Below are positions 19,869 to 27,536 of a DNA stretch of 64,000 nucleotides, piece by piece. Within the stretch, counting starts at the first letter, position 1. Each line of letters starts with the position of its first letter. This stretch comes from Enterobacter hormaechei subsp. hoffmannii (GTDB lineage: Bacteria > Pseudomonadota > Gammaproteobacteria > Enterobacterales > Enterobacteriaceae): NCBI RefSeq assembly GCF_001729745.1, contig NZ_CP017186.1:3844001-3908000 (forward strand), in the 5' to 3' direction. The position numbers were made by a program, and so were the translations under genes. Below the pieces are notes generated by a model, which saw nothing but the letters and a program-made list of their open reading frames with translations, ran no database searches and was not told where the DNA came from.

Positions 19869-21713
19869 ATGGAGCAAAACCCGCAGTCACAGCTGAAACT
19901 TCTTGTCCAACGCGGTAAGGAGCAAGGCTATCTGACCTATGCCGAGGTCAATGACCATCTGCCGGAAGATATCGTCGATTCAGATCAGATCGAAGATATC
20001 ATCCAAATGATCAATGACATGGGCATTCAGGTGATGGAAGAAGCACCGGATGCCGATGATCTGTTGCTGGCTGAAACCTCCAACAACACTGACGAAGATG
20101 CGGAAGAAGCTGCTGCACAGGTACTGTCCAGCGTGGAATCTGAAATCGGGCGTACCACTGACCCGGTCCGCATGTACATGCGTGAAATGGGTACCGTTGA
20201 ACTGTTGACCCGCGAAGGCGAAATTGACATCGCAAAACGCATCGAAGACGGGATCAACCAGGTTCAGTGCTCTGTTGCCGAATACCCGGAAGCGATTACC
20301 TATCTGCTGGAGCAGTACGATCGCGTTGAAGCGGAAGAAGCGCGTCTGTCCGATCTGATCACTGGCTTTGTCGACCCGAACGCTGAAGAAGATATGGCGC
20401 CAACCGCCACTCACGTCGGTTCTGAGCTGTCTCAGGAAGAGATGGATGACGACGAAGACGAAGATGAAGAAGAAGACGACGACAGCAGCGACGACGACAA
20501 CAGCATCGACCCTGAACTGGCGCGCGAGAAGTTTGCCGAGCTGCGTACTCAGTACGAAGTGACGCGTAACACCATCAAAGCGAAAGGCCGCAGCCATGCT
20601 GCCGCTCAGGAAGAGATCCTGAAGCTGTCGGAAGTGTTCAAACAGTTCCGCCTGGTGCCAAAACAGTTCGACTACCTGGTGAACAGCATGCGCGTGATGA
20701 TGGATCGCGTACGTACCCAGGAACGTATCATCATGAAGCTGTGTGTTGAACAGTGCAAAATGCCGAAGAAGAATTTCATCACCCTCTTCACCGGCAATGA
20801 AACCAGCGAAACCTGGTTCAACGCCGCTATCGCGATGAACAAGCCGTGGTCTGAAAAGCTGCACGACGTGAAAGAAGACGTACAGCGCGGCCTGCAAAAG
20901 CTGCATCAGATTGAAGAAGAGACCGGCCTGACCATCGAGCAGGTGAAAGACATCAACCGTCGTATGTCTATCGGTGAAGCGAAAGCCCGCCGTGCTAAGA
21001 AAGAGATGGTTGAAGCGAACTTACGTCTGGTTATCTCTATCGCCAAGAAATACACCAACCGTGGCCTGCAGTTCCTGGATCTGATTCAGGAAGGCAACAT
21101 CGGTCTGATGAAAGCGGTAGATAAGTTTGAATACCGTCGTGGTTACAAGTTCTCCACCTATGCTACCTGGTGGATCCGTCAGGCGATCACCCGCTCTATC
21201 GCAGACCAGGCGCGCACCATCCGTATTCCGGTGCATATGATTGAGACCATCAACAAACTCAACCGTATCTCTCGCCAGATGTTGCAGGAGATGGGCCGCG
21301 AGCCGACGCCGGAAGAGCTGGCTGAACGCATGCTGATGCCGGAAGACAAGATCCGTAAAGTGCTGAAAATCGCTAAAGAGCCAATCTCCATGGAAACACC
21401 AATTGGTGATGATGAAGATTCGCATCTGGGTGATTTCATCGAGGATACTACCCTCGAGCTGCCGCTGGACTCTGCCACCACCGAGAGCCTGCGTGCCGCT
21501 ACGCACGACGTGCTGGCTGGCCTGACCGCCCGTGAAGCGAAAGTGCTGCGTATGCGTTTCGGTATCGATATGAACACCGACCACACGCTGGAAGAAGTGG
21601 GTAAACAGTTTGACGTGACCCGCGAACGTATCCGTCAGATCGAAGCGAAGGCGCTGCGTAAGCTGCGCCATCCGAGCCGCTCTGAAGTGCTGCGTAGCTT
21701 CCTGGACGATTAA
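19869..21713 (+). CDS. rpoD: RNA polymerase sigma-70 factor
   Basis: Primary sigma factor, 614 residues from [10 protein letters not shown]; the frame is open 18 codons further up but these are not conserved. Region 1.1 is at the N-terminus, an acidic run ([18 protein letters not shown], about residues 190-208) marks the non-conserved insert, region 2 contains the [10 protein letters not shown] promoter-melting and -10 recognition segment, and region 4 ends with the -35 binding helix-turn-helix ([20 protein letters not shown]). Last gene of the operon and strongly conserved. Confidence 0.99.
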   Translation: MEQNPQSQLKLLVQRGKEQGYLTYAEVNDHLPEDIVDSDQIEDIIQMINDMGIQVMEEAPDADDLLLAETSNNTDEDAEEAAAQVLSSVESEIGRTTDPVRMYMREMGTVELLTREGEIDIAKRIEDGINQVQCSVAEYPEAITYLLEQYDRVEAEEARLSDLITGFVDPNAEEDMAPTATHVGSELSQEEMDDDEDEDEEEDDDSSDDDNSIDPELAREKFAELRTQYEVTRNTIKAKGRSHAAAQEEILKLSEVFKQFRLVPKQFDYLVNSMRVMMDRVRTQERIIMKLCVEQCKMPKKNFITLFTGNETSETWFNAAIAMNKPWSEKLHDVKEDVQRGLQKLHQIEEETGLTIEQVKDINRRMSIGEAKARRAKKEMVEANLRLVISIAKKYTNRGLQFLDLIQEGNIGLMKAVDKFEYRRGYKFSTYATWWIRQAITRSIADQARTIRIPVHMIETINKLNRISRQMLQEMGREPTPEELAERMLMPEDKIRKVLKIAKEPISMETPIGDDEDSHLGDFIEDTTLELPLDSATTESLRAATHDVLAGLTAREAKVLRMRFGIDMNTDHTLEEVGKQFDVTRERIRQIEAKALRKLRHPSRSEVLRSFLDD

Positions 21714-21726
21714 TCGGTCCTGAAAT

Positions 21727-21757
21727 GAAAAAGCTCCCAATCGGGAGCTTTTTTTGT
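21727..21757 (+). terminator. Terminator of the rpoD operon
   Basis: Stem AAAAAGCTCCC/GGGAGCTTTTT with loop AATC and a long T run, 13 bp after the rpoD stop. Confidence 0.93.
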
Positions 21758-21761
21758 TTAT

Positions 21762-21802
21762 TCCCTCTCCCTGTGGGAGAGGGTCAGGGTGAGGGTGAGG
21801 GC
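21762..21802. repeat. CCCTCTCCC hairpin repeat
   Basis: CCCTCTCCCTGTGGGAGAGGG hairpin followed by CAGGGTGAGGG. The same element recurs at 42703-42835, 50438-50473 and 52020-52056. It lies in the convergent gap of rpoD and mug. Confidence 0.75.
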
Positions 21803-21819
21803 ATCAGGCCGCAGAGGAG

Positions 21820-22326
21820 CTAAAGCCCCCTCACCACCAGCGCCTCATCAAGTTCCCGATACGCCTCCACCAGCTTGTCCAGCGTCGCCCTGTTCAGCCC
21901 GCTCGGATTCGGCAACACCCACACCTGCGTTACGCCAATGGTAATGTTCTGCTTACCCCACTTTGCACCGCGCTGGCTGAACGCCTGCTCGTACGCCTGT
22001 TTGCCGAGGATCGCCAGCGCCGCGGGCTGGTAGTCTTCAATCTTCTTCACCAGTTCCCGCCCGCCAGTACGCAGCTCATGCAGATTTACTTCGCTCGCCT
22101 GCACCGTTGGACGCTCGACCAGCATGGTGATGCCACAGCGCGTATCCAGCAGCTGCTGCTCTTCTTCCGGCTTAAGCTGTTTGTCGGTAAAACCGGCCTG
22201 GTGGATCACCTTCCAGAAGCGATTTCCCGGATGAGCAAAGTGAAAACCGGTGTGCGCCGAGGACTTGCCCGGGTTGATTCCGCAGAACACCACCCGCAGG
22301 CCAGGGGCCAGAATATCGTTGATCAT
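21820..22326 (-). CDS. mug: G/U mismatch-specific DNA glycosylase
   Basis: Removes uracil and ethenocytosine mispaired with guanine. The 168 residues begin [20 protein letters not shown]; the [12 protein letters not shown] motif holds the water-activating asparagine (about residue 18) and the NPSGLNR intercalation loop lies near residue 140. Length and motifs match E. coli Mug. It converges with rpoD as in E. coli. Confidence 0.96.
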   Translation of the reverse strand: MINDILAPGLRVVFCGINPGKSSAHTGFHFAHPGNRFWKVIHQAGFTDKQLKPEEEQQLLDTRCGITMLVERPTVQASEVNLHELRTGGRELVKKIEDYQPAALAILGKQAYEQAFSQRGAKWGKQNITIGVTQVWVLPNPSGLNRATLDKLVEAYRELDEALVVRGL

Positions 22327-22450
22327 CTCTACTCCTGTCTATGCATCTTAAGATAAGTATAAAGGATTGATTATGCGTTGTTTATAAAAACAGCAGGCAG
22401 GTGTGAATGGCTGGATTGATGAGGGGAGTTACTTTATAATTCACCGCCAC

Positions 22451-22526
22451 GGCCCCTTAGCTCAGTGGTTAGAGCAGGCGACTCATAATCGCTTGGTCGC
22501 TGGTTCAAGTCCAGCAGGGGCCACCA
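22451..22526 (+). tRNA. ileX: tRNA-Ile2 (anticodon CAT, lysidine-modified)
   Basis: A 76-nt cloverleaf: acceptor GGCCCCT pairs with AGGGGCC before ACCA, D-arm TAGCTCAGTGGTTAGAGC, anticodon CAT at 22484-22486, T-arm GGTTCAAGTCC and an encoded CCA. Position between mug and yqjH and the sequence identify the minor isoleucine tRNA whose CAU wobble is turned into lysidine by TilS to read AUA, not a methionine tRNA. A TATAAT -10 lies at 22435-22440. The gene borders the T6SS island. Confidence 0.95.
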
Positions 22527-22537
22527 AATACAGCAAG

Positions 22538-22572
22538 GGCTGGCGGGGAGTTACCCACCAGCCTCTTTTTTC
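22538..22572 (+). terminator. Terminator of ileX
   Basis: Stem GGCTGGCGGG/CCCACCAGCC with one mismatch, followed by TCTTTTTT, 12 bp after the tRNA. Confidence 0.8.
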
Positions 22573-22747
22573 CAGGGATATGCCGGGGATATTCCAAAAA
22601 ATTAACCATAGTGTTTTATAGTTAATTTATGACCGTTCATACACTCCTGGATCTAATCAGCTTCATGCAGTAACCACTATTGCAAGGGGTATGAATGAAA
22701 CGGATCTTCATCACTGCTTCGGTTCTGCTTGTCCCCCTCAATGATGC

Positions 22748-22933
22748 TTATGCTGGCTGTTCTGCTGCCAGCTTTGCGGCGTGTTCTTCCCTGGCAATAT
22801 CAACCGGGTCACGTCCCAGCCACTGACCGGGCGGGGCAATCACCCTGTTCGAACCCGGTTGACAACCACAATGTACTTCTGACCCATGAACGGCTACGGG
22901 TACGCCGTGAAAACTTACACGCTGCTCATCGGG
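22748..22933 (-). pseudogene. C-terminal remnant of a PAAR-like T6SS spike protein
   Basis: The minus strand is open for 61 residues between an in-frame TGA (22934-22936) and the TAA stop (22748-22750), with no start codon in the proper place. The translation contains FHGVPVAVHGSEVHCGC, then QPGSNRVIAPPG and a tail QWLGRDPVDIAREE. The HG-x(n)-CGC-x-PGSNRVIAP pattern is what I know from the final beta-strands of enterobacterial PAAR-type proteins that sharpen the VgrG spike. Only the end is left; the N-terminal PAAR repeats are missing, and the candidate immunity gene ends 39 bp upstream. Identification is by motif, with no search done. Confidence 0.55.
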
Positions 22934-22974
22934 TCATTGACCCGACCGCAAGGGATTTTTAAATAAATATTTAT

Positions 22975-23439
22975 CTATCGACTAAATTTCCCCTTGTCCC
23001 AGCTCTCGCCGCGGGCCGTTAAGTCAATTGACGGCACGGCCGCTATTCCCTCAGCATCATAAAAAAATGCGGACGTTGTAAAGCTGTACACTGTGCCGTG
23101 AACAGTAAATGAGATATTGTTGCCTATGCCTTCAACTTTTGCGCGGGCGGTATTCGCTGTAAGCGTGGGCGCGATATGTTGTTTTTCGAGAGCCACCAGC
23201 GGATCACCGTCAATCTTACTCGCTAAAAAATAACGATACACTTCCCCGGTGGTCATGTTCGAGCCGTCATACTCAGTAATGTATAACCAGGTCCGGGGCG
23301 TGAGCTGGCGAACTTGATATAGCCGATCACTAACAGTTAAACGCTGTATATGTTGGAAATAACAGTACCCCGCGACCGCCAGGGCCATAAGAATAGTGGC
23401 GATCCAGTGCAGCGTCCTAAAAGTGATGCTGTTTAACAT
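22975..23439 (-). CDS. Candidate immunity protein, membrane-anchored, unknown family
   Basis: I do not recognise the family. The 154-residue product has one N-terminal hydrophobic helix (about residues 8-28, WIATILMALAVAGYCYF) followed by a hydrophilic domain rich in beta-type segments, the topology of a protein anchored in the inner membrane with its body in the periplasm. Its start lies inside the 3' end of the toxin-44-like gene (23 bp overlap), so the two are translationally coupled. A cognate immunity role against that toxin is inferred from this overlap and order; a periplasmic site of toxin action would follow. Confidence 0.6.
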   Translation of the reverse strand: MLNSITFRTLHWIATILMALAVAGYCYFQHIQRLTVSDRLYQVRQLTPRTWLYITEYDGSNMTTGEVYRYFLASKIDGDPLVALEKQHIAPTLTANTARAKVEGIGNNISFTVHGTVYSFTTSAFFYDAEGIAAVPSIDLTARGESWDKGKFSR

Positions 23440-23809
23440 AGTCGATGCCTTGCTTTATCCAAAATTGGTCAATCGGATCATCACCAAACGGCGGGGTCCC
23501 CGTGAAATTACCCCATTCGGGTCTTGATGTGCCGGCTTTCCACTGCGCTGCGCCGGCAGCAATAAGCAAAATCTTTGCAGGGATGCACGCTGCATAACCC
23601 ACAGCGCCGTAATGGAAATTCCCGAAGTCAGCATAAGCCCGTTTATGTTGTTTGTAATCCCACGGCCCGCCGTTTCTTACTCGCTCATAAAACCACGTAT
23701 ACGTAAGCGGGGCGGCCATATTCTGGACTTCGTGACGCGCCCGCGCGAGCCTTATGTGTTCGCGCAATATCTCCAGCCCGCGGGGTGGATAAATCGGTAT
23801 ACATGCCAT
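23417..23809 (-). CDS. Small stand-alone polymorphic toxin type 44 domain protein
   Basis: A 130-residue protein that consists almost wholly of a domain I recognise as bacterial toxin 44 (Ntox44): TWFYERVRNGGPWDYKQ (residues 38-54), FGNFHYGAVGYA (62-73) and FGDDPIDQFWIKQGI (108-122). In other proteins this domain sits at the C-terminus of large Rhs, VgrG or PAAR toxins; here it stands alone. The ATG at 23809 has AAGGAAG a few bases upstream, so it looks like a genuine start; the frame extends 24 codons further without a better site. It is followed by the overlapping immunity candidate and diverges from hcp. Biochemical activity of the domain is not assigned here. Confidence 0.75.
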   Translation of the reverse strand: MACIPIYPPRGLEILREHIRLARARHEVQNMAAPLTYTWFYERVRNGGPWDYKQHKRAYADFGNFHYGAVGYAACIPAKILLIAAGAAQWKAGTSRPEWGNFTGTPPFGDDPIDQFWIKQGIDYVKQHHF

Positions 23810-24014
23810 CGTTCTTCCTTTCTGCCAGGCAAAAAGGGCAACATAAGAGCAATAACGGTAATGCGTACTGCTGAAGATCAATTTATTAATTTTATTTGCA
23901 ACATCAATAAGTAACGAAATTAAATAACACGAACCTATAACACAATTTGTATCACCTGCGATCCGTATTTAGTCATTAATGAGGGTTTACCCTAATGGAA
24001 ATGGAGTTTTAAAA

Positions 24015-24506
24015 ATGGCTATTCCTGCTTATCTATGGCTTAAGGATGATGGCGGCAACCCGATTAAGGGATCTGTGGATGTTCAAAATAGAGAAGGTAG
24101 TATAGAGATACTCTCTTTTAGTCACGGCTTGTTAGTTCCGACCGATAACAACACAGGCAAGATCACCGGCACGCGCTTACATGCGCCGCTCGTAATTGAA
24201 AAAGAGTTTGATAGCTCCAGCCCTTATCTCTACAAAGCGGTAGCCACCGGCCAAACGCTGAAAAGCGCAGAGATCAAGTGGTATAAAATCAACGATGCGG
24301 GCCAGGAGGTTGAATATTTCAATATGCTGCTTGAAAACGTCCGGGTAGTCAGCATTAACCCCGTCATGCATAACTGTAAAGAGCCAGCGTTACAGATACA
24401 CAATCATAATGAGGGAATACAGCTCCGCTATGAGCGGATCACCTGGAAGTATTGCGATGGGAACATCCAATACTCGGACGCGTGGAACGAGCGGGTTACA
24501 GCGTAA
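24015..24506 (+). CDS. hcp: Orphan type VI secretion tube protein Hcp
   Basis: A 163-residue protein with the Hcp fold signature: AIPAYLWLKDDGGNPIKGSV at the start, ILSFSHGL near residue 38, the extended loop region, IEKEFDSSSPYLYKA and the C-terminal YERITWKYCDGNIQYSDAWNER (abridged). Hcp hexamers stack into the expelled T6SS tube and also carry small effectors in their lumen. No other T6SS structural gene is in the window, so this is an orphan copy that would have to work with a main T6SS cluster elsewhere. GGAG lies 8 bases before the ATG. Base composition around it is clearly more AT-rich than the flanking core genes. Confidence 0.92.
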   Translation: MAIPAYLWLKDDGGNPIKGSVDVQNREGSIEILSFSHGLLVPTDNNTGKITGTRLHAPLVIEKEFDSSSPYLYKAVATGQTLKSAEIKWYKINDAGQEVEYFNMLLENVRVVSINPVMHNCKEPALQIHNHNEGIQLRYERITWKYCDGNIQYSDAWNERVTA

Positions 24507-24510
24507 AAAA

Positions 24511-24540
24511 AGGGCGGTTAATCCGCCCTGTATTGTTTTT
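24511..24540 (+). terminator. Terminator after hcp
   Basis: Stem AGGGCGG/CCGCCCT with TTAAT loop, followed by TATTGTTTTT, a few bases after the hcp stop. Confidence 0.85.
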
Positions 24541-24961
24541 AGTGCCAATTCTTTCGCCCCCTCGGTTTGCCAGCACGAGCCTCCCCTCAATGGCAACATC
24601 CCGCGCGATCTCCTGGTGTCAGCTCTCCGCACTTCTTATACATTTGGGGTATTTTAATCATGCTTAATGCTGTTAAGCATTCTCTGGCAGTTATTGCGGC
24701 GTACCGCTACCGCTGCATGCCTCCAGAACCCCAAATTTTCGAGTTTCTCGGCTCACGCATTCAAAAGTGAACTCTAAGGTCACATTTAACCCCGTGCTCC
24801 CCGTTCCAGAAGGAAGATTCAATAACTCTCACTCTTTCACAAACCCTAAAAACTAAAGAAATCCCCCATCGCGCCGATCATCATCCGTGTGTATTATTTC
24901 CTTTAGCTTTTACAACAACTAACCTTAACTCAAATACTTAAGCGCCAGAGCGAAAGGCATC
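24541..24961. other. AT-rich accessory gap with no convincing gene
   Basis: About 420 bp between the hcp terminator and the J-domain gene. It contains only short open frames, the best being 36 codons from 24660 without a clear ribosome-binding site. I find no copy of the ileX 3' end that would mark an attachment site. The last 120 bp before 24962 is AT-rich and probably contains the promoter of the J-domain gene. Confidence 0.5.
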
Positions 24962-26131
24962 ATGAGCACACCGATCAAACGGCTAGAAATCATTAAAAAT
25001 GCCATTGAGCTGGAAGATGACGACATCATCCGGAGCCAGTTGAAACGTCTCAAAGAGGAAGCCTTTGACGATAATCTCCTGTCCATCGTCGCGGCGCTTG
25101 AGCAGAAAAATTACACCGCAGCCCTTCGCGCTATCACCGCCTGGCTGCAAAGCCAGCGCGCCGTTACCCCGTGGCGTGACCCGCAACTGGCGGCCAGCAA
25201 GCTGGAGCTGAAAGCTCTGGAAGAGCGCTTGCGCGATCTGATTGATCGCCGTAACGCCCGGGTACAGCAGCTTGATGAATTCAACGATCTCTATTTCTCC
25301 CGCCTCGGGCCGTTGATGCAGCAGATCCTCGCCCTGCGTAAAACGCTGGCGGAGCTTAACCTGCGTCGTCAGCAGGCGGAGACGCGTCGTCGGGAAGAGG
25401 ATTACCGCCGCTGCCAGGGCTATATGGCGCAGGCCGTAGAGGTTCTGACAACGCTCACCCGGCGCTGGCGAGATCTGCCTGCGGATTCCGTTCAGGCGGC
25501 AGAGGCGCGCAAGCATCTTCAGCAGCAAAGTAATCTGATTGCCAACCTGCTGGCCGAAGCGATGGAGCTGGAGACCGGTTTAACGCGTGAAGAAGAGCCA
25601 GCACGTCAGGCGCGCGATGAGGCCAACGAAGAGTACAAAAAGTATCGAGAACAGCATCATGATGCCGAGGTGCGCCTGCGTAAAGGCAAGGATCTCTCTG
25701 AAGAGGATCGGAACGAGCTGAAGCGGCTCTGGCGTCAGGCGAGCAAGCTATGCCACCCGGATCTGGTTGCCGATGATTTAAAAGAGGAAGCCAACAGGAT
25801 GATGGTGCAACTCAACCAGGCCAAACAGCGCGGCGACGTGAAGGCCATTCGCTCGCTGGTCGCCCGTCTGCAACAAGGGTTTGAACCGATGATGGCGAGC
25901 GACAGGCTGAACGACCTGGAACGTATTCGCAAAAAAATGGCGCAGGTGCGTGAGCAAATCGACACCCTGGTGAACGAGCTGGCAGAGCTGGAGAAGGAAG
26001 AGTCCTGGCTGCTCGTCTCGTCGCTCAGCAATATGGAAGCCTACTTTGCCCAGCAGGAGAAAGCGCTGAGAGAGGTATGCGCCTCGCTCGAACATCAGGT
26101 GAGCGAAGCGCAGCTGGATCCCGCAGCCTGA
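24962..26131 (+). CDS. Coiled-coil protein with a J-like domain
   Basis: A 389-residue, highly charged and helical protein of a family I cannot name. Long heptad-type coiled coils cover about residues 70-230 and 320-385. Between them, around residues 245-305, is a J-domain-like unit with LKRLWRQASKLCHPDLV; the HPD tripeptide that activates DnaK is at 265-267 and is followed by EEANRMMVQLNQAKQRGD as the expected helix III and IV. This suggests an Hsp70 co-chaperone or scaffold. It stands alone between the hcp island and yqjH, in the interval that is empty in E. coli K-12. Confidence 0.75.
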   Translation: MSTPIKRLEIIKNAIELEDDDIIRSQLKRLKEEAFDDNLLSIVAALEQKNYTAALRAITAWLQSQRAVTPWRDPQLAASKLELKALEERLRDLIDRRNARVQQLDEFNDLYFSRLGPLMQQILALRKTLAELNLRRQQAETRRREEDYRRCQGYMAQAVEVLTTLTRRWRDLPADSVQAAEARKHLQQQSNLIANLLAEAMELETGLTREEEPARQARDEANEEYKKYREQHHDAEVRLRKGKDLSEEDRNELKRLWRQASKLCHPDLVADDLKEEANRMMVQLNQAKQRGDVKAIRSLVARLQQGFEPMMASDRLNDLERIRKKMAQVREQIDTLVNELAELEKEESWLLVSSLSNMEAYFAQQEKALREVCASLEHQVSEAQLDPAA

Positions 26132-26896
26132 TTATTTGGCGTGCCAGTACGCACTGGCACGTACCAGCTGTGGGTCAATTGCGTCGGTTTCAAACTGACG
26201 GCTCAGGCGTTTCACCACCTTCCCCTCTCCGGTCAGCCAGATAAAGTAATCCTCTTCCGGCACGGCCAGCGCTGCAAGATGGTCGGCTACCGCCTGCTCG
26301 TTGTGGCCGATAACCCAGGTGATGTTGAACCCGCTCAGGTGCGCCAGATAGTCCTGGTACGCCGCATCGCCCACGGTGACGATGGCGTGGATCGCAGGGG
26401 GAACAGGCAGTTTTGCGATGCTTTCTAAACGGCGGCGCAGCGCGGGCATACCCGACTCGTCGCACACGTACAACTGCCAGGCGTAATCTTCCGGCACCAC
26501 CAGCGAACCACGCGGACCGCCGATGGTCAGCTTGTCGCCCACCTTCGCCTCTACCGCCCAGTTGCTGGCAATGCCGCCATCATGCACGAAAAAATCGAGC
26601 GCCAGCTCGTGTTTTTCGTCATCGTACAGCGGGGTGTAGTCACGCGCCTGCGGACGCACCCCGTCGCCCCAGTCGATGCCTTCATCGGTCACCACAGGCG
26701 GCACGAAAGGGGTGCCCGGTGCCGGGAAAAAGACTTTGGTATGGTCGTCAAAGCCGCGAGAGCTAAAGCCCTCCAGCGCCTCGCCGCCTAGTACAATGCG
26801 CTGAAATCCTGCGCTGACTCGCTCAGTGCGCATCACGTTCAGCTCACGAAAACGCAGGTCATTGCGGACACGTTGAGGGTAACGGGTAGATGCCAT
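26132..26896 (-). CDS. yqjH: NADPH-dependent ferric-chelate (siderophore) reductase
   Basis: Cytoplasmic flavoprotein of 254 residues that frees iron from siderophores by reduction. The N-terminal FAD-binding barrel contains RDYTPLYDDE and the GGPRGSLVVPEDY phosphate-binding loop; the C-terminal part is the SIP domain with ITWVIGHNEQAV and WLTGEGKVVKRLSRQF. Length equals that of E. coli YqjH. It diverges from its regulator gene yqjI, and the shared region carries a Fur-like box and repeats likely bound by YqjI. Confidence 0.96.
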   Translation of the reverse strand: MASTRYPQRVRNDLRFRELNVMRTERVSAGFQRIVLGGEALEGFSSRGFDDHTKVFFPAPGTPFVPPVVTDEGIDWGDGVRPQARDYTPLYDDEKHELALDFFVHDGGIASNWAVEAKVGDKLTIGGPRGSLVVPEDYAWQLYVCDESGMPALRRRLESIAKLPVPPAIHAIVTVGDAAYQDYLAHLSGFNITWVIGHNEQAVADHLAALAVPEEDYFIWLTGEGKVVKRLSRQFETDAIDPQLVRASAYWHAK

Positions 26897-26942
26897 GTTG
26901 ATGCCCTTCTCAGGTGAATACGATATATCGGAATGAATTTTT

Positions 26943-26961
26943 AATGATAATGATTGCTATT
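26943..26961. promoter_or_regulatory. Fur-box-like site upstream of yqjH
   Basis: AATGATAATGATTGCTATT matches the TGATAAT half of the Fur 7-1-7 consensus fully and the second half partly. In E. coli yqjH is repressed by Fur and YqjI, which fits. Confidence 0.6.
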
Positions 26962-26994
26962 AACTCAGAAATCAAGATCTTTTAGATTGCATCT

Positions 26995-27025
26995 GAATAT
27001 ATCTTAGATATAGTTTAGATATATC
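26995..27025. promoter_or_regulatory. Inverted GATATA repeats, likely YqjI operator
   Basis: Two overlapping dyads built from ATATATCT/AGATATA and AGATATATC; a further GATATATC is at about 26920-26931 on the yqjH side. The arrangement fits a PadR dimer operator controlling both divergent genes. Confidence 0.55.
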
Positions 27026-27041
27026 AAATTGAGGAAGAAAC

Positions 27042-27536
27042 ATGCGACACGAACACGACGGCGGCGGACGCCGGCCACGATTTTTTGGCCATGGTGATTT
27101 GCGGCTGGTGATCCTGGATATCCTGACCCGCAACGCGAGCCATGGTTATGAGCTGATTAAAGAGATCGAGAACCTGACGCAGGGACATTACACGCCAAGC
27201 CCTGGCGTGATCTACCCGACGCTGGATTACTTGCAGGATCAGGCGCTGATCACCATTACCGAAGAAGAGAACGGCCGTAAGCGGATTGCGATTAACGCCG
27301 CCGGGCAGCAATGGCTGGATGACAATCGGGAACAGCTGGAGCAGATCCAGACGCGTATCAAGGCGCGCTCCGTCGGGTTCCAGCTGCGCAAAAACCCACA
27401 GATGAAGCGGGCGCTGGATAACTTCAAAGCGGTTCTGGATCTGAAGGTTAATCAGGGAGAACTCAGCGACGCGCAGTTAAAACAGATTATCGGCGTGATT
27501 GACCGCGCGGCACTGGAGATCTCCCAGCTGGATTAA
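27042..27536 (+). CDS. yqjI: PadR-family regulator YqjI, lacking the metal-binding N-terminus
   Basis: A 164-residue repressor with the PadR winged helix ([21 protein letters not shown], abridged; about 16-90, including [15 protein letters not shown]) and a C-terminal helical dimer arm ending AALEISQLD. In E. coli YqjI has about 207 residues because of a roughly 45-residue Cys/His-rich N-terminal extension that binds nickel and iron. Here the protein begins [18 protein letters not shown], directly at the end of that extension, with a good GAGGA site and only operator-like DNA upstream. The DNA-binding part is intact; metal sensing may be altered. The 3' end overlaps the stop of the convergent chemoreceptor gene. 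Confidence 0.92.
   Translation: MRHEHDGGGRRPRFFGHGDLRLVILDILTRNASHGYELIKEIENLTQGHYTPSPGVIYPTLDYLQDQALITITEEENGRKRIAINAAGQQWLDDNREQLEQIQTRIKARSVGFQLRKNPQMKRALDNFKAVLDLKVNQGELSDAQLKQIIGVIDRAALEISQLD

Noticed and set aside
19980-20906. 308-codon antisense frame in rpoD
   Set aside because: Low-complexity shadow frame produced by rpoD codon usage; rpoD itself is unambiguous.
22451-22526. Elongator methionine tRNA, because the anticodon is CAT
   Set aside because: The body sequence and the location between mug and yqjH fit the lysidine-modified isoleucine tRNA ileX.
22403-22621. 72-codon open frame across ileX
   Set aside because: It is the translation of the tRNA gene and its terminator.
22695-22826. 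43-codon plus-strand frame with a signal-peptide-like start (MKRIFITASVLL)
   Set aside because: It lies antisense to the PAAR-like remnant, has no further support and ends abruptly; most likely a chance frame.
24660-24770. 36-codon frame after the hcp terminator
   Set aside because: No good ribosome-binding site and no recognisable domain; kept only as a remark in the gap description.
22527-24961. Attachment-site repeats of an integrated element at ileX
   Set aside because: I looked for a second copy of the tRNA 3' end up to the J-domain gene and found none, and there is no integrase gene; integration by a tRNA-targeting recombinase is not supported.
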